DNA of 64,000 nt from Sva-07 sp963828415 (GCA_963828415.1 CAWHEI010000012.1:434001-498000); one strand, 5' to 3'. Counted from the stretch's first letter, positions 36,415-46,888 are shown. The notes: a model not told the origin generated them from the letters alone. Program-made: numbers and translations.

Positions 36415-38278
36415 CCCGCACCAACGGCCGGGACGGCAATCCGATCGATGTGAGCCTTCGCGAGCGGTTCCGGTACCGCTTCGACAACGTGCTCGCCGCG
36501 GCACGACGGCGGCGCTTGCCTGGTTGGGGATCGTCACGTTCGCTGCCGTGCTGTTCAGCGCCGTACTGCTGACGCTGTTCGGCGTCACGTTCACCGGCAC
36601 GGGTCGCAGCGGACTGGCCGAGGACACCTGGCAGAGCCTCCTGCGCATTCTCGACACCGGCACGATGGCGGGCGATGTCGGGTGGGGCCGACGAATCCTG
36701 GCGCTGATGATCACGCTGTTCGGGCTGCTCGTCGCCGGCACCCTGATCGGCATCATCGCCGCTGGTGTCGAGGATCGCATCGACAGCATGCGACGCGGCC
36801 GCAGCACCGTGATCGAGTCGGGGCACCTGGTCATCCTGGGCGGGTCGACCCGGCTCCCGGTGATCATCGAGCAGTTGGTCCTCGCCGCCTCGGAGCGGGA
36901 CTCGAACACCATCGTCGTGCTCTCGCAGTCCGATCCCACCGAACTGCGACGGGCGGTCATCGATTCGGTGCCCGACCAGCACCGAACACGCATCGTCTAC
37001 CGGTTCGGCGACCCGAGCGTCCGAGCCGACCTCGCCATCGCCCGCGTCGGCGAAGCCCGCGGTGTCGTCGTGTTGCCCGAGGACGGCGAGGACCACGACA
37101 TCTCGGTCACCCGGACCGTGCTCGCGCTGAACGCCGAACTCGGCGGCCTGCGCGAACTTCCTGTCGTGGTCGAAGTGGCCGACCCGATCACCGCACAACG
37201 TCTGGTGCACGCCTGCGGGCCGACGATGCATCCGATCGTCACCGCCGAGGCCGTCACCAGGACCGGGGCGATGGCACTTCGCCAGCGCGGGCTGAGCAAG
37301 GTCATCAACGAACTCACCGACTTCCACGGGTGCGATCTCCACGTCACCGACCGTCCCGAACTGCTCGGCGTGCGCTTCGACCAGATCGTCGGCCGGTTCG
37401 TCAATGCTCGACCGCTCGGCATCGCTCGACGCGACGGCCATTTCGATCTGAACCCGCCTGCTGACTCGACGATGGAGACGGGCGACCGGCTCGTCGTCAT
37501 CGCGCAGGATCTCGAAAACATCACTGCGGCTGACGAACCCCTGCGTCTACAGAAGGGCGGGCCATCCGACCTCGGCGCTGCCGAGGTCGAAGAACATGTG
37601 CTCGTGTTGGGATGGAATCCCCTCGCCACGCAACTGCTCAGCGGCTGGGCCTCGGCGACATCGACCGCCTCCATCGTCGACATCGCGTTCGACCCTCGCC
37701 TCATCGAGCCGAGCGACATCGTGATCCCTCCCGTCGACATCGACGTCCGACTCTGTCCCACCTTGGAGTCCTCGGCGCTCGTCCTCGATCACACGCCGAC
37801 CACGATCGTGGTGCTCGGTTACAACTCGATCGACAGCGATGCGGCCGACGCACGGACGATGCTCGACGTCCTGCACCTCATGCGGCGCTATGAACAGGCA
37901 GAACATGCGCCGAGAATGGTGGTGCAACTCCTCGACGACGAGGTGGCCGACCTCGCCGTGCTGACCGGGCCCGATGACTTCCTGATCAGCCCAGCACTCG
38001 GAGGTCAGTTCATCGCGCAACTGATCGAGCAGCCCGAACGCCGAGCCGCGCTGCTGGCCCTCTACGGCGGCGACGACGCTTCGATCCGGATGATCGACTG
38101 CGATCGGCTCGGCCTCGTCGGAGCGTTCACCATGAACGAGCTCGTCACGTCGGCATACGAGCTCGGCGTACTGGCGATCGGGTGGAGGCACATCGTCGAC
38201 GGCTCAGTCGTCCTCAACGCCGACGGGGGGACGTCCGTGACGCTGGCCCCCGACGACGAGCTCGTCGTCGTCGGCTGA
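36411..38278 (+). pseudogene. CASTOR/POLLUX-related ion channel protein (one frameshift)
   Basis: The N-terminal SLRERFRYRFDNVLARGT is the signature of CASTOR/POLLUX-type channels. The frame then breaks near 36498, where one C seems to be missing, and continues as ALAWLGIVTF. Two membrane segments and a pore-like LEDTWQSLLRILDTGTMAGD region follow, then two RCK/TrkA-N-like nucleotide-binding units (GHLVILGGSTRLPVIIEQL near 135 and HVLVLGWNPLATQLL near 360). Repaired length is 622 residues. In plants these are nuclear Ca2+ or K+ channels; bacterial homologs are uncharacterised. It is translationally coupled to the YrhK-like gene and probably co-transcribed with gadB. A single deletion in an otherwise clean gene suggests a base-call error. 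Confidence 0.75.
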
Positions 38279-38288
38279 CCGGTCAGCC
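38273..38288. terminator. 16-bp perfect palindrome over two convergent stops
   Basis: GGCTGACCGGTCAGCC contains the TGA of the channel gene (38276-38278) and, on the other strand, the TGA of the membrane-protein gene (38283-38285). Too short for a strong terminator by itself, but it is the only dyad at this convergent junction. Confidence 0.4.
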
Positions 38289-38972
38289 GGGCCTGGGCAC
38301 GTCATCGCCCGCAATGAGCGAGTCCGAACCCGTCCCGGACAGCAGGAAGTGGATGCTCACGACGAGCACCCAGAACGGGAACACCAGCGTCATCCACAAA
38401 CTGATGCCAGGACCGAAGACCTGCAGGATCGCGAGCACGTACGTGAAGCCGACCACCCATTGGGGCACTGCACCCGAACGCTTCCAGATCGTGCCGGTCG
38501 ACAGCATGAACACGCCTGCCATCCGGACACCGAACGTGTTCGTCAGCGCGAAGATGGCCTCCCGAGCGAACTCGTAGCCACCGGATTCGAAGACCTGGTC
38601 GGGTGCAGCCTCGTAGGTCCGCACGAGCGCAACCGCCAACGCCGAAGCAGCGAAGGTCATCGCGAGGTACAGCAGCCCGCTGCCGAACATCACGCTCGCG
38701 AAGAACCGATCCTCACGATCTCCGAGCCGATCGCGGATGACGCCGATGAACCAGAGGAACGCGATCCCGGCAAAGGGCACCAGCCACAGCGCCACGTTGA
38801 CAAGGTACCCATTCGAGTCGATCCACTCGCCCGAGTCACCGTCGACTGGCGGCACGGACAACCGGAGCATGACGGTCGACGTGCCGAGCAGTGCGGCGAA
38901 CAGGACTCCTGCGATCGCCGCCGCGCGTGGCGTGGTCAATCGACCGCCGAGGTCGTCGGCAGGCGTCGTCAC
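38283..38972 (-). CDS. Multi-pass membrane protein, function unknown
   Basis: A 229-residue protein with six predicted helices: AIAGVLFAALLGTSTVMLRL, WLVPFAGIAFLWFIGVI, SGLLYLAMTFAASALAVAL, the LTNTFGVRMAGVFMLSTGTI segment, and two near the C-terminus. The loop between helices 2 and 3 is charged (RDRLGDREDRFF). I recognise no named family with confidence. The start is GTG 38972. The 228 bp to the divergent LuxR-type gene presumably carries both promoters; no clear operator was seen there. Confidence 0.7.
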   Translation of the reverse strand: MTTPADDLGGRLTTPRAAAIAGVLFAALLGTSTVMLRLSVPPVDGDSGEWIDSNGYLVNVALWLVPFAGIAFLWFIGVIRDRLGDREDRFFASVMFGSGLLYLAMTFAASALAVALVRTYEAAPDQVFESGGYEFAREAIFALTNTFGVRMAGVFMLSTGTIWKRSGAVPQWVVGFTYVLAILQVFGPGISLWMTLVFPFWVLVVSIHFLLSGTGSDSLIAGDDVPRPG

Positions 38973-39200
38973 GCAGGCACCGGCTGGATCAAGTGGCAGG
39001 CCGTTGCACGCATTGTCGCAAATCGTACGACACCGGCGAGTCGCTCACATCCGCCGGTTCGGGTGATGACCCGATACCCGACGTCTGCGCCGACGGGGCG
39101 ATCGGTATCCTTCCTGCGTGCCGCGCCGCAGCAACGAACGACGACCGGCCTGCAGGCACCTCACGAGCGCGGTGCGGGTCGATGTCACAGGGCCGCACGA

Positions 39201-41417
39201 GTGAGCGATCTCGTTGCGATTCGCGACCACGCACGGTTCAGCGGACCGACCATGCGATCTGGTGTCGTCGAGCGCACCCGCCTCGACGATCGGTATGCAT
39301 CAGCGACCGGGCGGGTGCTGCGAGTGCTGGCGCCCGCCGGCTACGGCAAGTCGACACAGGTCCTGCGTTGGGTCGGCCACGACGAGCGCAAGGTGTGGTG
39401 GCTCGACCTCGAGCGGATCGACAACGATCCACTCGTCCTCGCCCATGTGGTCGCCAATGGCCTTGCGGACCGGCGACGTGACAACGTCGACACCGCAGGC
39501 GACGGCGCCCCATTTGCCGACGTCTCCCAGCTGATCGCGTACCCCGACGAGCCGTTCGTTCTGGTGATGGACGACATCCACCACATCGTCAGCGACGAAT
39601 CCGCTGAACTGATCGATCTGATCATCGATCGACTCTCACCGGATTCGACCCTCGTCCTCATCGGTCGTTCGCAACATCACGTCGGAACGATCGCCCGCCA
39701 TCGCCTCGACCCGGGGGTCATCGACGTCACCGCGGATGATCTGGCGTTCGACATCGCCGAGACCGAGGAGATGCTGACCTCACTCGGCCTCCAGCCGGAC
39801 ATCGACATGATCACCTCGATCGGCGAGCAATTCGAGGGATGGCCTGCAGGACTCCGCTTGGCCGGCCAGGTCCTGGCGACGCGACGAGCAGGCGTGGACG
39901 TGTCGATGAACAAGCTCGGCGACCTCGCCCACGTGACCGACTACCTCACGCAAGAATGGTTCGCCACGCTCGATGCGGACGATCAGACGTTCCTCGCCGA
40001 AGTCGGAGGACTGCGACGCTTCACCGGACGGCAGTGTGATGCGATTCTCGGCCGCCACGACTCGGCCTCGACGCTTCGACGGCTGTGTCGCGACGAGTTG
40101 ATGCTGATCGGACTCGATCAGCACGACGAGTGGTATCGCATGCATGCCGTGCTGTCTCGTTGGCTGTCGAGCCGTCTCCGCAGCGCCGACCCCGAGCGGT
40201 GGCGTGAGATCCAGACGGCCGCTGCGACATGGTGGTCGGTCGAGGGCGACATCGACCTTGCCATCGAGCACGCTGCTGCAGCCGGGAATCTCGACCTCGT
40301 CGAAGCCCTCGTCCTGCAGCACTGCGCGCCATATGCGGCACGCGGCATGTACCGAACGCTCGAACGCTGGATGGAGCACTTCACCGAACAACGGGTGCGC
40401 AACTCGATGCCGCTCAAACAGGTCAACGCGGTGCTGAACGTCGGGTTCGGCAACGGTGAGCGCGCGCTGAGCTGGACGCGGCTGTGCCGTGCCGAACGGG
40501 TCCCCGTCGACGGAGCGCCGTCGAGTATCGACGACATCCTCGCGCTGCAGGCCGATGCGCTCTTCGCAACGCTCGAAAACCAACCGGCCAACGAACTGAT
40601 ACCGATCGCCCGCAACGCCTACGCCAACCTGCCGCCGGGCGAATGGCGCTCCCTCGCCTGCCTGGCTCTCGGGGCGAACGGGTATCTGTGCGGCCACGAC
40701 GATGCGATCCATCTGTTGCGCGAGGCACTGTTCGAGAACGAGGTCGCTCACTCGACAACGCTGCAAGCCACCGCTGCGGCAACCCTCGCCATCGTGGTCG
40801 ACCTCGAAGGCTCGGCCGCCGAAGCAGCCGAGCTGAGCAGCCGAGCGAACCGACTGCTCTCCACGCCGCTCGGCAAGGATGCGTCGGCAACGGCACTCTC
40901 GTTGGCGATCGCATCGCTCGTCGATGCCCGTTCGGGACGTCACGCCGACGCGATCACACGCCGTGACGGCGCGCGCAGGAAGCTGGCGAACTTCGATCGC
41001 TCGGCTCCGTGGTTCGGCATCCTCGGACTCATCCCGCTCATCCGAACGAGCTTGCTGCTCGACGACGCTCCGACGGCACTCGAACTCGTCCACGAACTGG
41101 ATCGAAAGATCGAGATCCAGGACCGCACCACACCCCTCGCCCGACACATCGAGCAGTTGCGAGCCACGGTGCAGGCAGCGAACGACGTGTACAGCGATCG
41201 GTCGTGGGGCCTGACCCGCGCTGAGCTGCGCGTCGTGCAGTACCTGCCGACAAATCTGAGCCTCGCCGACATTGCCGGGAGGCTCTACGTGTCACGGAAC
41301 ACCGTCAAGAGCCAGGTGGCTGCGATCTACCGCAAGCTCGGCACGACGTCGAGAACCGAGGCGGTGGACCGTGCACGGACCGCCGGATTGATCACCGAGG
41401 CGCCCGCCGACGCGTGA
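39201..41417 (+). CDS. LuxR-family regulator with MalT-like ATPase module
   Basis: A 738-residue signal-transduction ATPase. It has Walker A APAGYGKST near residue 51, Walker B FVLVMDDIHH near 130, winged-helix and TPR-like helical repeats in the middle (residues about 330-640) and a C-terminal LuxR/GerE helix-turn-helix (LTRAELRVVQYLPTNLSLAD then VSRNTVKSQVAAIYRKLG). This is the MalT/LAL layout: ATP and an inducer drive oligomerisation, then promoter activation. The inducer and targets are unknown. The start is GTG 39201 (VSDLVAIRDHARF). It is followed by the flippase-pseudokinase gene. Confidence 0.88.
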   Translation: MSDLVAIRDHARFSGPTMRSGVVERTRLDDRYASATGRVLRVLAPAGYGKSTQVLRWVGHDERKVWWLDLERIDNDPLVLAHVVANGLADRRRDNVDTAGDGAPFADVSQLIAYPDEPFVLVMDDIHHIVSDESAELIDLIIDRLSPDSTLVLIGRSQHHVGTIARHRLDPGVIDVTADDLAFDIAETEEMLTSLGLQPDIDMITSIGEQFEGWPAGLRLAGQVLATRRAGVDVSMNKLGDLAHVTDYLTQEWFATLDADDQTFLAEVGGLRRFTGRQCDAILGRHDSASTLRRLCRDELMLIGLDQHDEWYRMHAVLSRWLSSRLRSADPERWREIQTAAATWWSVEGDIDLAIEHAAAAGNLDLVEALVLQHCAPYAARGMYRTLERWMEHFTEQRVRNSMPLKQVNAVLNVGFGNGERALSWTRLCRAERVPVDGAPSSIDDILALQADALFATLENQPANELIPIARNAYANLPPGEWRSLACLALGANGYLCGHDDAIHLLREALFENEVAHSTTLQATAAATLAIVVDLEGSAAEAAELSSRANRLLSTPLGKDASATALSLAIASLVDARSGRHADAITRRDGARRKLANFDRSAPWFGILGLIPLIRTSLLLDDAPTALELVHELDRKIEIQDRTTPLARHIEQLRATVQAANDVYSDRSWGLTRAELRVVQYLPTNLSLADIAGRLYVSRNTVKSQVAAIYRKLGTTSRTEAVDRARTAGLITEAPADA

Positions 41418-41559
41418 CACTCGACGAGCACTGACCCACGGGCAGTCGTCGACTCGCCCACATGAGGCCACGATCACACGGGTCGACGCGTGTAGGTTCG
41501 TCGGATCGACATCGAAGCGGGAGTCACAGCTGGCGAGGAGCCGCCTCACCACCGAGCCC

Positions 41560-43928
41560 ATGCGTCCGATCTCCGATCGCGCCGACTCGGGGCCCGGGCA
41601 TTCGCCGCTCCATCGACATCGAAACGATTCCGACGTCCGACCGACGTCGTCCTGCTGACCCTCTCGCTCGTCATCATCGTGATCACCGCCGCCCGGGCGA
41701 GCAACCCCGGCGACCTCGAGAGTGCATTCACGAGCTGGTTGGCCGAGCTGCCTGCACTGTTCGACTTCGTCTGGGAGGCCGCGTACGACCTGGCACAGAT
41801 CTGGGTCGTCGTCATTGCGGTGTTCGCGCTCGTCCGCAGGCGCTGGGGGCTGCTGCGCGACTGGGCCGCGAGCATGGTGATCACCGGGCTCGGGGTGGCA
41901 GTCGCGGGATGGATCATCGAGGACACCGTCACAAATGTGTTCGACGGCCTCGGGCGCGCCGACACCACCGTACCGTTCCCGTCGCTCGCTCTCGCCGCCG
42001 GCGCTGCCGCGGTCACCGTGGCCAATCCGTACTTCGTCGACCCGTTGCGGAAATTCGGCCGCTGGCTCATCGGGGTCTCCTGGCTGTCGGCGCTGACGCT
42101 CGGCGTGGTCCCACCCAGCGAGGGTCTCGGGGCGTTGGCGATCGGCTGGGCCGCTGGAGCACTCGTGCACCTGGTGTTCGGTTCGCCGGATGCGACACCG
42201 TCACTCGCCGACCTCGAAGCGTCGCTGCGCTCGATCGGCGTCGACGCCACACCATCGGCCGTCACGGTTCGCAACGGGGCCACCACGGCGCGGGCACGCA
42301 CCGCCGACGGACAGGACATCGACGTCCAGGTCCACGGGCGCGACTCGTGGGACAGCCAGTTCTTCGTCAAGCTCTGGCGACTGGTCTTCTACCGTTCCGG
42401 TGGCCGCAACGTCACCGTCAACCGCCAGCAACAGGTCGAACACCAGGCGTACCTGACGCTGTACGCCGAGCGAGAGGGCGCGTCCGTGGCCCCGTTCGTC
42501 GCCGCCGCCACCGACGCTCGCGGCAACGCACTGTTCGTGTCGCAACGCGTCGGGCCGGGATTCGATCACGGTCACGACGCCATCAGCGACGAACTGCTCG
42601 CCGACGCCTGGCAGTCGCTCGCGTGCCTGCACGAGGTCGGCATCCGCCACGGCGACATCACCCCCGACGACCTCCAGGTCGCCGACGGACGTGTCCACGT
42701 CGGAGGGTTCGACCGGGCAACGATCGACTGGGCCGACACATCGCGCCAACTCGACGAAGCGCAACTCCTTGCGTGCACAGCCGCCGCCGTCGGCGCCGAC
42801 CGGGCTATCGAGGCTGCGTCCACCGCGTTGGGTGTCGAGCAGTTCACCGAGATGACCACGTTCCTCCAGCAGGCGGCGATGCCGACGGCGCTCCGTCGGG
42901 CATTGGACGACGCCGAACTCGACATCGACGACCTGCGCAAAGCTGCAGTCGCCCACGTTGACGCGGAGGACCAGGAGCTCCAGACGATCCGACGGTTCTC
43001 GGTCGGCAACGTCGTGATGTGGGTCCTGCTCGCGGTCGTCTTCTACGGGATCATCGCCGCAATCCAGAACGTGGGTCTGCAGTCGATCGTCGATGCGCTC
43101 ACGTCCGCGACCCCTGCCATCTTGCTCCTCGCCTTCGTCCTCGGCCAGGTCCCGCGTGTCGCAAGCGCCTTCGCCGTCTCGCGGGCGGCTCCGATACCGG
43201 TGCCGCTCGGGCGTCTCACACTGCTCGAGTTCGCCATCACGTTCGTGAACCTCGCCGTGCCGTCGACTGCAGCTCGCGTTGCAGTCAACATCCGCTTCTT
43301 CCAGCGCAACGGACTCGACCGCACCACCGCCATCGGCGTCGGTGGGCTCGACAGTGTCGCCGGGTTCGTCGCCCAGGTCAGCCTCTTCGTCGGAATCGTC
43401 GCGTTGGGTCTCGGCAGCCTCAACCTGAACATCAGTGCCTCGGCTCCCAACTTGGATGGTCAGCTGATCCTGATCGCATTGGTCGCACTGGGGATCGGCA
43501 TCGGCGTGGTGGCGTTCGTCCCGAAGTTCCGCGACCCAGTCGTCGCCGTCGCCAAGACCACGTGGACGAAGATCGGTCCGCTCCTGAATTCGCCGACCCG
43601 ACTGATCTCCGTGTATCTGGCGAACGTGCTCGTGCAGCTGCTCTTCTCGCTCGCCATGTACACGGTGCTGCGAGCGTTCGGCCAGGACGTCGGATTCGCC
43701 GACGTCATCCTCGTCAACGTCTCGGTGGCCCTGTTCGCCGGACTGATGCCGGTACCCGGTGGCGTCGGCGTCACCGGCGCGGCGCTGACCGCCGGTTTCA
43801 CCGCGATCGGCGTCGACAGTTCCACGGCGATGGCAGCAGCGATCGTCTACCGGCTGATCACGTTCTACACGCCACCGTGCTTCGGCTATTTCGCGATGCG
43901 TTCCTTGCGCAGGCAGCGCCTGCTCTGA
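41560..43928 (+). CDS. Flippase-like membrane protein with internal pseudokinase domain (5' end uncertain)
   Basis: Three parts are visible: an N-terminal block of four or five helices (through about residue 190), a soluble kinase-like domain (about 220-400) and a C-terminal LPG_synthase_TM block of eight helices with FVNLAVPSTAARVAVNIRFF and LMPVPGGVGVTGAALTAGF. The kinase part keeps the catalytic-loop Asp (RHGDITPDDL) but has Asp where the family has Asn and GFD in place of DFG, so phosphotransfer is doubtful. The first ordinary start in frame, GTG 41679, lies inside helix 1. ATG 41560 becomes in-frame if one C is missing near 41566, giving about 789 residues starting MRPDLRSRRLG. The substrate is unknown. 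Confidence 0.75.
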
Positions 43929-43940
43929 CGACCTTCCCGG

Positions 43941-45716
43941 TCAGAAGCCAGGGATCAGGTCCTGGCATGCCAGCGCTGCTTGCCCGAAGGCGGGATCGGT
44001 CGGGTCGAGAAGGTCGAGGAACTCCTCGCCGTTCGGGTCGGCCAGAAGGTCGCCGACGGTGATCTCGGGCAGGTCGACACCGTTGTCTCGCAGGCAGTCG
44101 AACAGCGCGATCACCTGATCGAGTTCACCCTCCCCCGGCGGCGCGAACACATCGTCGGACGAGTCGGCCGCACACCCGGCGTTGGCAGCGGGCAACTCCA
44201 GCTCGACCAAGTAGTCGATCACCACGTCGTCGACGCACGGCACCGACAGAAACGCCGTGTGACCGTCGGCCTCGACGGTGTACAGCACACCCGACGACAG
44301 GACGTCGGCCATCTCGACCGCCCACTGATACGGGGTCGCCGGGTCGCCCGTGGTACCGATGACCAGGATCGGTGCGGCACCATCGGCCGGACCGATCGCA
44401 ATCGGATCGATCGGATCTGCGGTCCCGATACAGCCGGTGCTGGCACGCAGGAAGTCGGCGAAGTACACCGACGCCTGCGCCCCGAGATCTGCCTGGATCC
44501 GCACCTCGTCGCTCGGCGGTCGACGCGGGTCGTCGGCGCAGTTGATGGCGAGGCCGGCCAACTGGCTGTTGTCGTAGGTCCCGTCGGGTCGACGACCGAG
44601 GTAGGTGTCGGCGAGCACCTGCAGCAACGAGCCGTCCTGTTCGGTCTCGGCGGCGGACAGGGCGTCGGCGAGCACCGGCCACAGCTGCGTGCTGTAGAGC
44701 GCGGCTGCGACGCCGAGCGTCAGTTCGCCCGGGGTCAAGACGCGGTCGGCGTCGTCGGTCGGAAAGCTCCCGACGGTGGCGATCTCGTCGACGAGGCCGG
44801 TGTAGACGTCGAGCGTCGGGCCGACATCGGCGAGCGCACAGTCGGCGTCAGCATCACAGGCGTCAGCGAAACTCTCGAGTGCTGCGTCGAAGCCCGGGCC
44901 CTGTTCGAGACCGATGAGCGCGAGGTCGTCGGTCGGCTTGACAGCGCCGTCGAGCACGAGCGCCCGCACACGGTCGGGGAACAGCTCGGCGTACGTCGCG
45001 CCGAGCCGGGTGCCGTAGGAGAACCCGACGTAGCTGAGCTGGTCGTCGCCCAACGCCTCGCGGAGCGCATCGAGGTCGCGGGCTGCGTTGTTGGTGCCGA
45101 CGTACGGCTCGAATGCCACCGAGTCGGCGGTACAGGTGTCGGTGCGGCCCTCGGCCTCGGCGACCAGTGCCTCCCATCCGGTGTCGTCACCGGCGGCCAG
45201 CAGCGTCACGTCGTCGTCGAAGTCGACCTCGCAGTCGATCGCTGTGCTCGAGGCCACACCTCGTGGATCGAACGACACCAGGTCGAACCGCTCGGCCAGC
45301 TCGGGCGGAACCGCAGCGGCGGCGTTGGCGAGGAATTCGATGCCCGAGCCGCCAGGGCCGCCCGGGTTGAACACCAGCGACCCGATGCGCAGGTCGTCGT
45401 CGGCCGTGGCGGCTCGGGCGACGGCGATGTCGATGGTGTCGCCATCGAGGGCGGCGTAGTCGCGTGGCACCGTCATCGTGGCGCACTGGAGGTCGGCCAG
45501 TTCCGCAGCCGCCCCGTCGCACGAGGTCCAGTCCAGGGTGCCGATGTCGGGATTGGCCGGGCCCGTGGTGGGCGTGGTCGACTCGGAACCACCGTCGGTC
45601 GTGGGTGGTGACGTGTCGTTCGAACCGACCGGGTCGGCGACCACCGTGACGACGTCCGGGGACGCCGAACACGCCGACAGAGCGACCAACGCCAGCAGAG
45701 CGAAGACACGACGCAC
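43941..45716 (-). CDS. Secreted tripeptidyl aminopeptidase-like lipoprotein
   Basis: A 591-residue alpha/beta hydrolase of the proline iminopeptidase/SlpD-SlpE group. The signal peptide ends at the lipobox LSAC, followed by a Thr/Ser/Pro-rich linker (residues 25-55). The core has FNPGGPGGSGIEF (oxyanion region) near 115, nucleophile Ser in GFSYGTRLG near 230, Asp in TTGDPATPY and His in ADGHTAFL. Cysteines are numerous, as in exported enzymes. It probably removes N-terminal peptides outside the cell. An acidic C-terminal extension of about 80 residues follows the catalytic part. The start is GTG 45716. Upstream lies the largest repeat array in the window. Confidence 0.88.
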   Translation of the reverse strand: MRRVFALLALVALSACSASPDVVTVVADPVGSNDTSPPTTDGGSESTTPTTGPANPDIGTLDWTSCDGAAAELADLQCATMTVPRDYAALDGDTIDIAVARAATADDDLRIGSLVFNPGGPGGSGIEFLANAAAAVPPELAERFDLVSFDPRGVASSTAIDCEVDFDDDVTLLAAGDDTGWEALVAEAEGRTDTCTADSVAFEPYVGTNNAARDLDALREALGDDQLSYVGFSYGTRLGATYAELFPDRVRALVLDGAVKPTDDLALIGLEQGPGFDAALESFADACDADADCALADVGPTLDVYTGLVDEIATVGSFPTDDADRVLTPGELTLGVAAALYSTQLWPVLADALSAAETEQDGSLLQVLADTYLGRRPDGTYDNSQLAGLAINCADDPRRPPSDEVRIQADLGAQASVYFADFLRASTGCIGTADPIDPIAIGPADGAAPILVIGTTGDPATPYQWAVEMADVLSSGVLYTVEADGHTAFLSVPCVDDVVIDYLVELELPAANAGCAADSSDDVFAPPGEGELDQVIALFDCLRDNGVDLPEITVGDLLADPNGEEFLDLLDPTDPAFGQAALACQDLIPGF

Positions 45717-45828
45717 GAGACGACGCTACCGCTGGCCCCGACGCCAGCTCGGTCAACGACATGCACCTGGTGTCTGGTGGCTCAGCGGATTGCGAACCGC
45801 TGGCGTGTCGCGAGCGAACGTCTCGCAC

Positions 45829-46358
45829 CGATGAGCGAACCGACCGGATACGGCGGTCTCACTCATCGCAACCTGCGAGAGCCTCCCACCGATGAGCGAA
45901 CCGACCGGATACGGCGGTCTCACTCATCGCAACCTGCGAGAGCCTCCCACCGATGAGCGAACCGACCGGATACGGCGGTCTCACTCATCGCAACCCGCGA
46001 GAGCCTCCCACCGATGAGCGAACCGACCGGATACGGCGGTCTCACTCATCGCAACCCCCGAGAGCCTCCCACCGATGAGCGAACCGACCGGATACGGCGG
46101 TCTCACTCATCGCAACCCCCGAGAGCCTCCCAACGATGAGCGAACCGACCGGATACGGCGGTTTGGCTCATCGCATGCTGCGAGAGCCGCCCACCGATGA
46201 GCGAACCGACCGGATACGGCGGTCTCACTCATCGCAACCCCCGAGAGCCGCCCACCGATGAGCGAACCGACCGGATACGGCGGTCTCACTCATCGCAACC
46301 CCCGAGAGCCTCCCAACGATGAGCGAACCGACCGGATACGGCGGTCTCACTCATCGCA
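45829..46358. repeat. 61-bp hairpin repeat array B (9 copies)
   Basis: Nine copies of a dyad with core GAGCGAACCGACCGGATACG and closing arm ACTCATCG begin at 45829, 45890, 45951, 46012, 46073, 46134, 46195, 46256 and 46317, each exactly 61 bp apart. Copy 6 differs most (TTTGGCTCATCG closing arm). Linkers are CAACCTGCGAGAGCCTCCCAC or close variants. Each unit can fold into a 17-bp-type hairpin with a GATA loop. The array occupies most of the 748-bp gap between the divergent peptidase and lipoprotein genes. No other gene is visible in this gap. Confidence 0.95.
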
Positions 46359-46464
46359 ACCCCTGTTTCCGACCACAGCCATCGCACGAGCCACTGAGCG
46401 CCCTGACACCAGATGTACGCCATGTCGCGCTTCAGTTCGGGGCCGTCCATGCCGATGCACAGCC

Positions 46465-46875
46465 ATGCCGCAGCGCCGATTCGCCGCCCTCGTCCTCGCC
46501 ATGGTCGCCACGCTCGCAGCGTGCGGATCGTCGGGCGACTCCGATGCGAGTTCCGCGTCGGCCACCGTCGATGGCGACGTGGTTGCCGTCGGCGACGCGC
46601 CCGCTCCGACACCCCCGTCTGACGACGGTGCAGGCGGCATCAGCGGTGCCATCGAGGTGATGGCCGGCGCGCCCGGTGACGCTGCGGTCGCTGCGTGCAC
46701 GATCGATCGTCAGACGCTCGACACTGCCATCCAGGCGTACGAACTGCTCAACGGTGCTCTGCCGACCAGCCAGCAGGACCTGCTCGAGGCCCAGATGATC
46801 CGAGAACTCTCGGTGCGTTACGAGATCAGCGCCGATGGCGTCGTGGTGCCCGCTACGGGCAGCCCCTGCACCTGA
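46465..46875 (+). CDS. Small lipoprotein, function unknown
   Basis: A 136-residue protein. The signal peptide MPQRRFAALVLAMVATLAAC ends in a lipobox, then a Ser/Ala/Asp-rich linker leads to a small folded part with ACTIDRQTLDTAIQAYELLN near 85 and a final Cys (GSPCT). The IDRQTLDTAIQAYELLNG segment resembles the helix after the N-terminus of pilin-like or competence-type pseudopilins, but the usual prepilin motif is absent. Start ATG 46465 is chosen for the signal peptide; the frame stays open upstream only because it runs through the repeat array. It is convergent with the LOG-family gene, 13 bp away. Confidence 0.7.
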   Translation: MPQRRFAALVLAMVATLAACGSSGDSDASSASATVDGDVVAVGDAPAPTPPSDDGAGGISGAIEVMAGAPGDAAVAACTIDRQTLDTAIQAYELLNGALPTSQQDLLEAQMIRELSVRYEISADGVVVPATGSPCT

Positions 46876-46888
46876 TCCGTCGCTGTGG

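Noticed and set aside
45829..46358. CRISPR array
   Set aside because: The units are regularly spaced, but the 21-bp linkers are nearly identical within the array, the repeat is a long self-complementary hairpin, and no cas gene is nearby.
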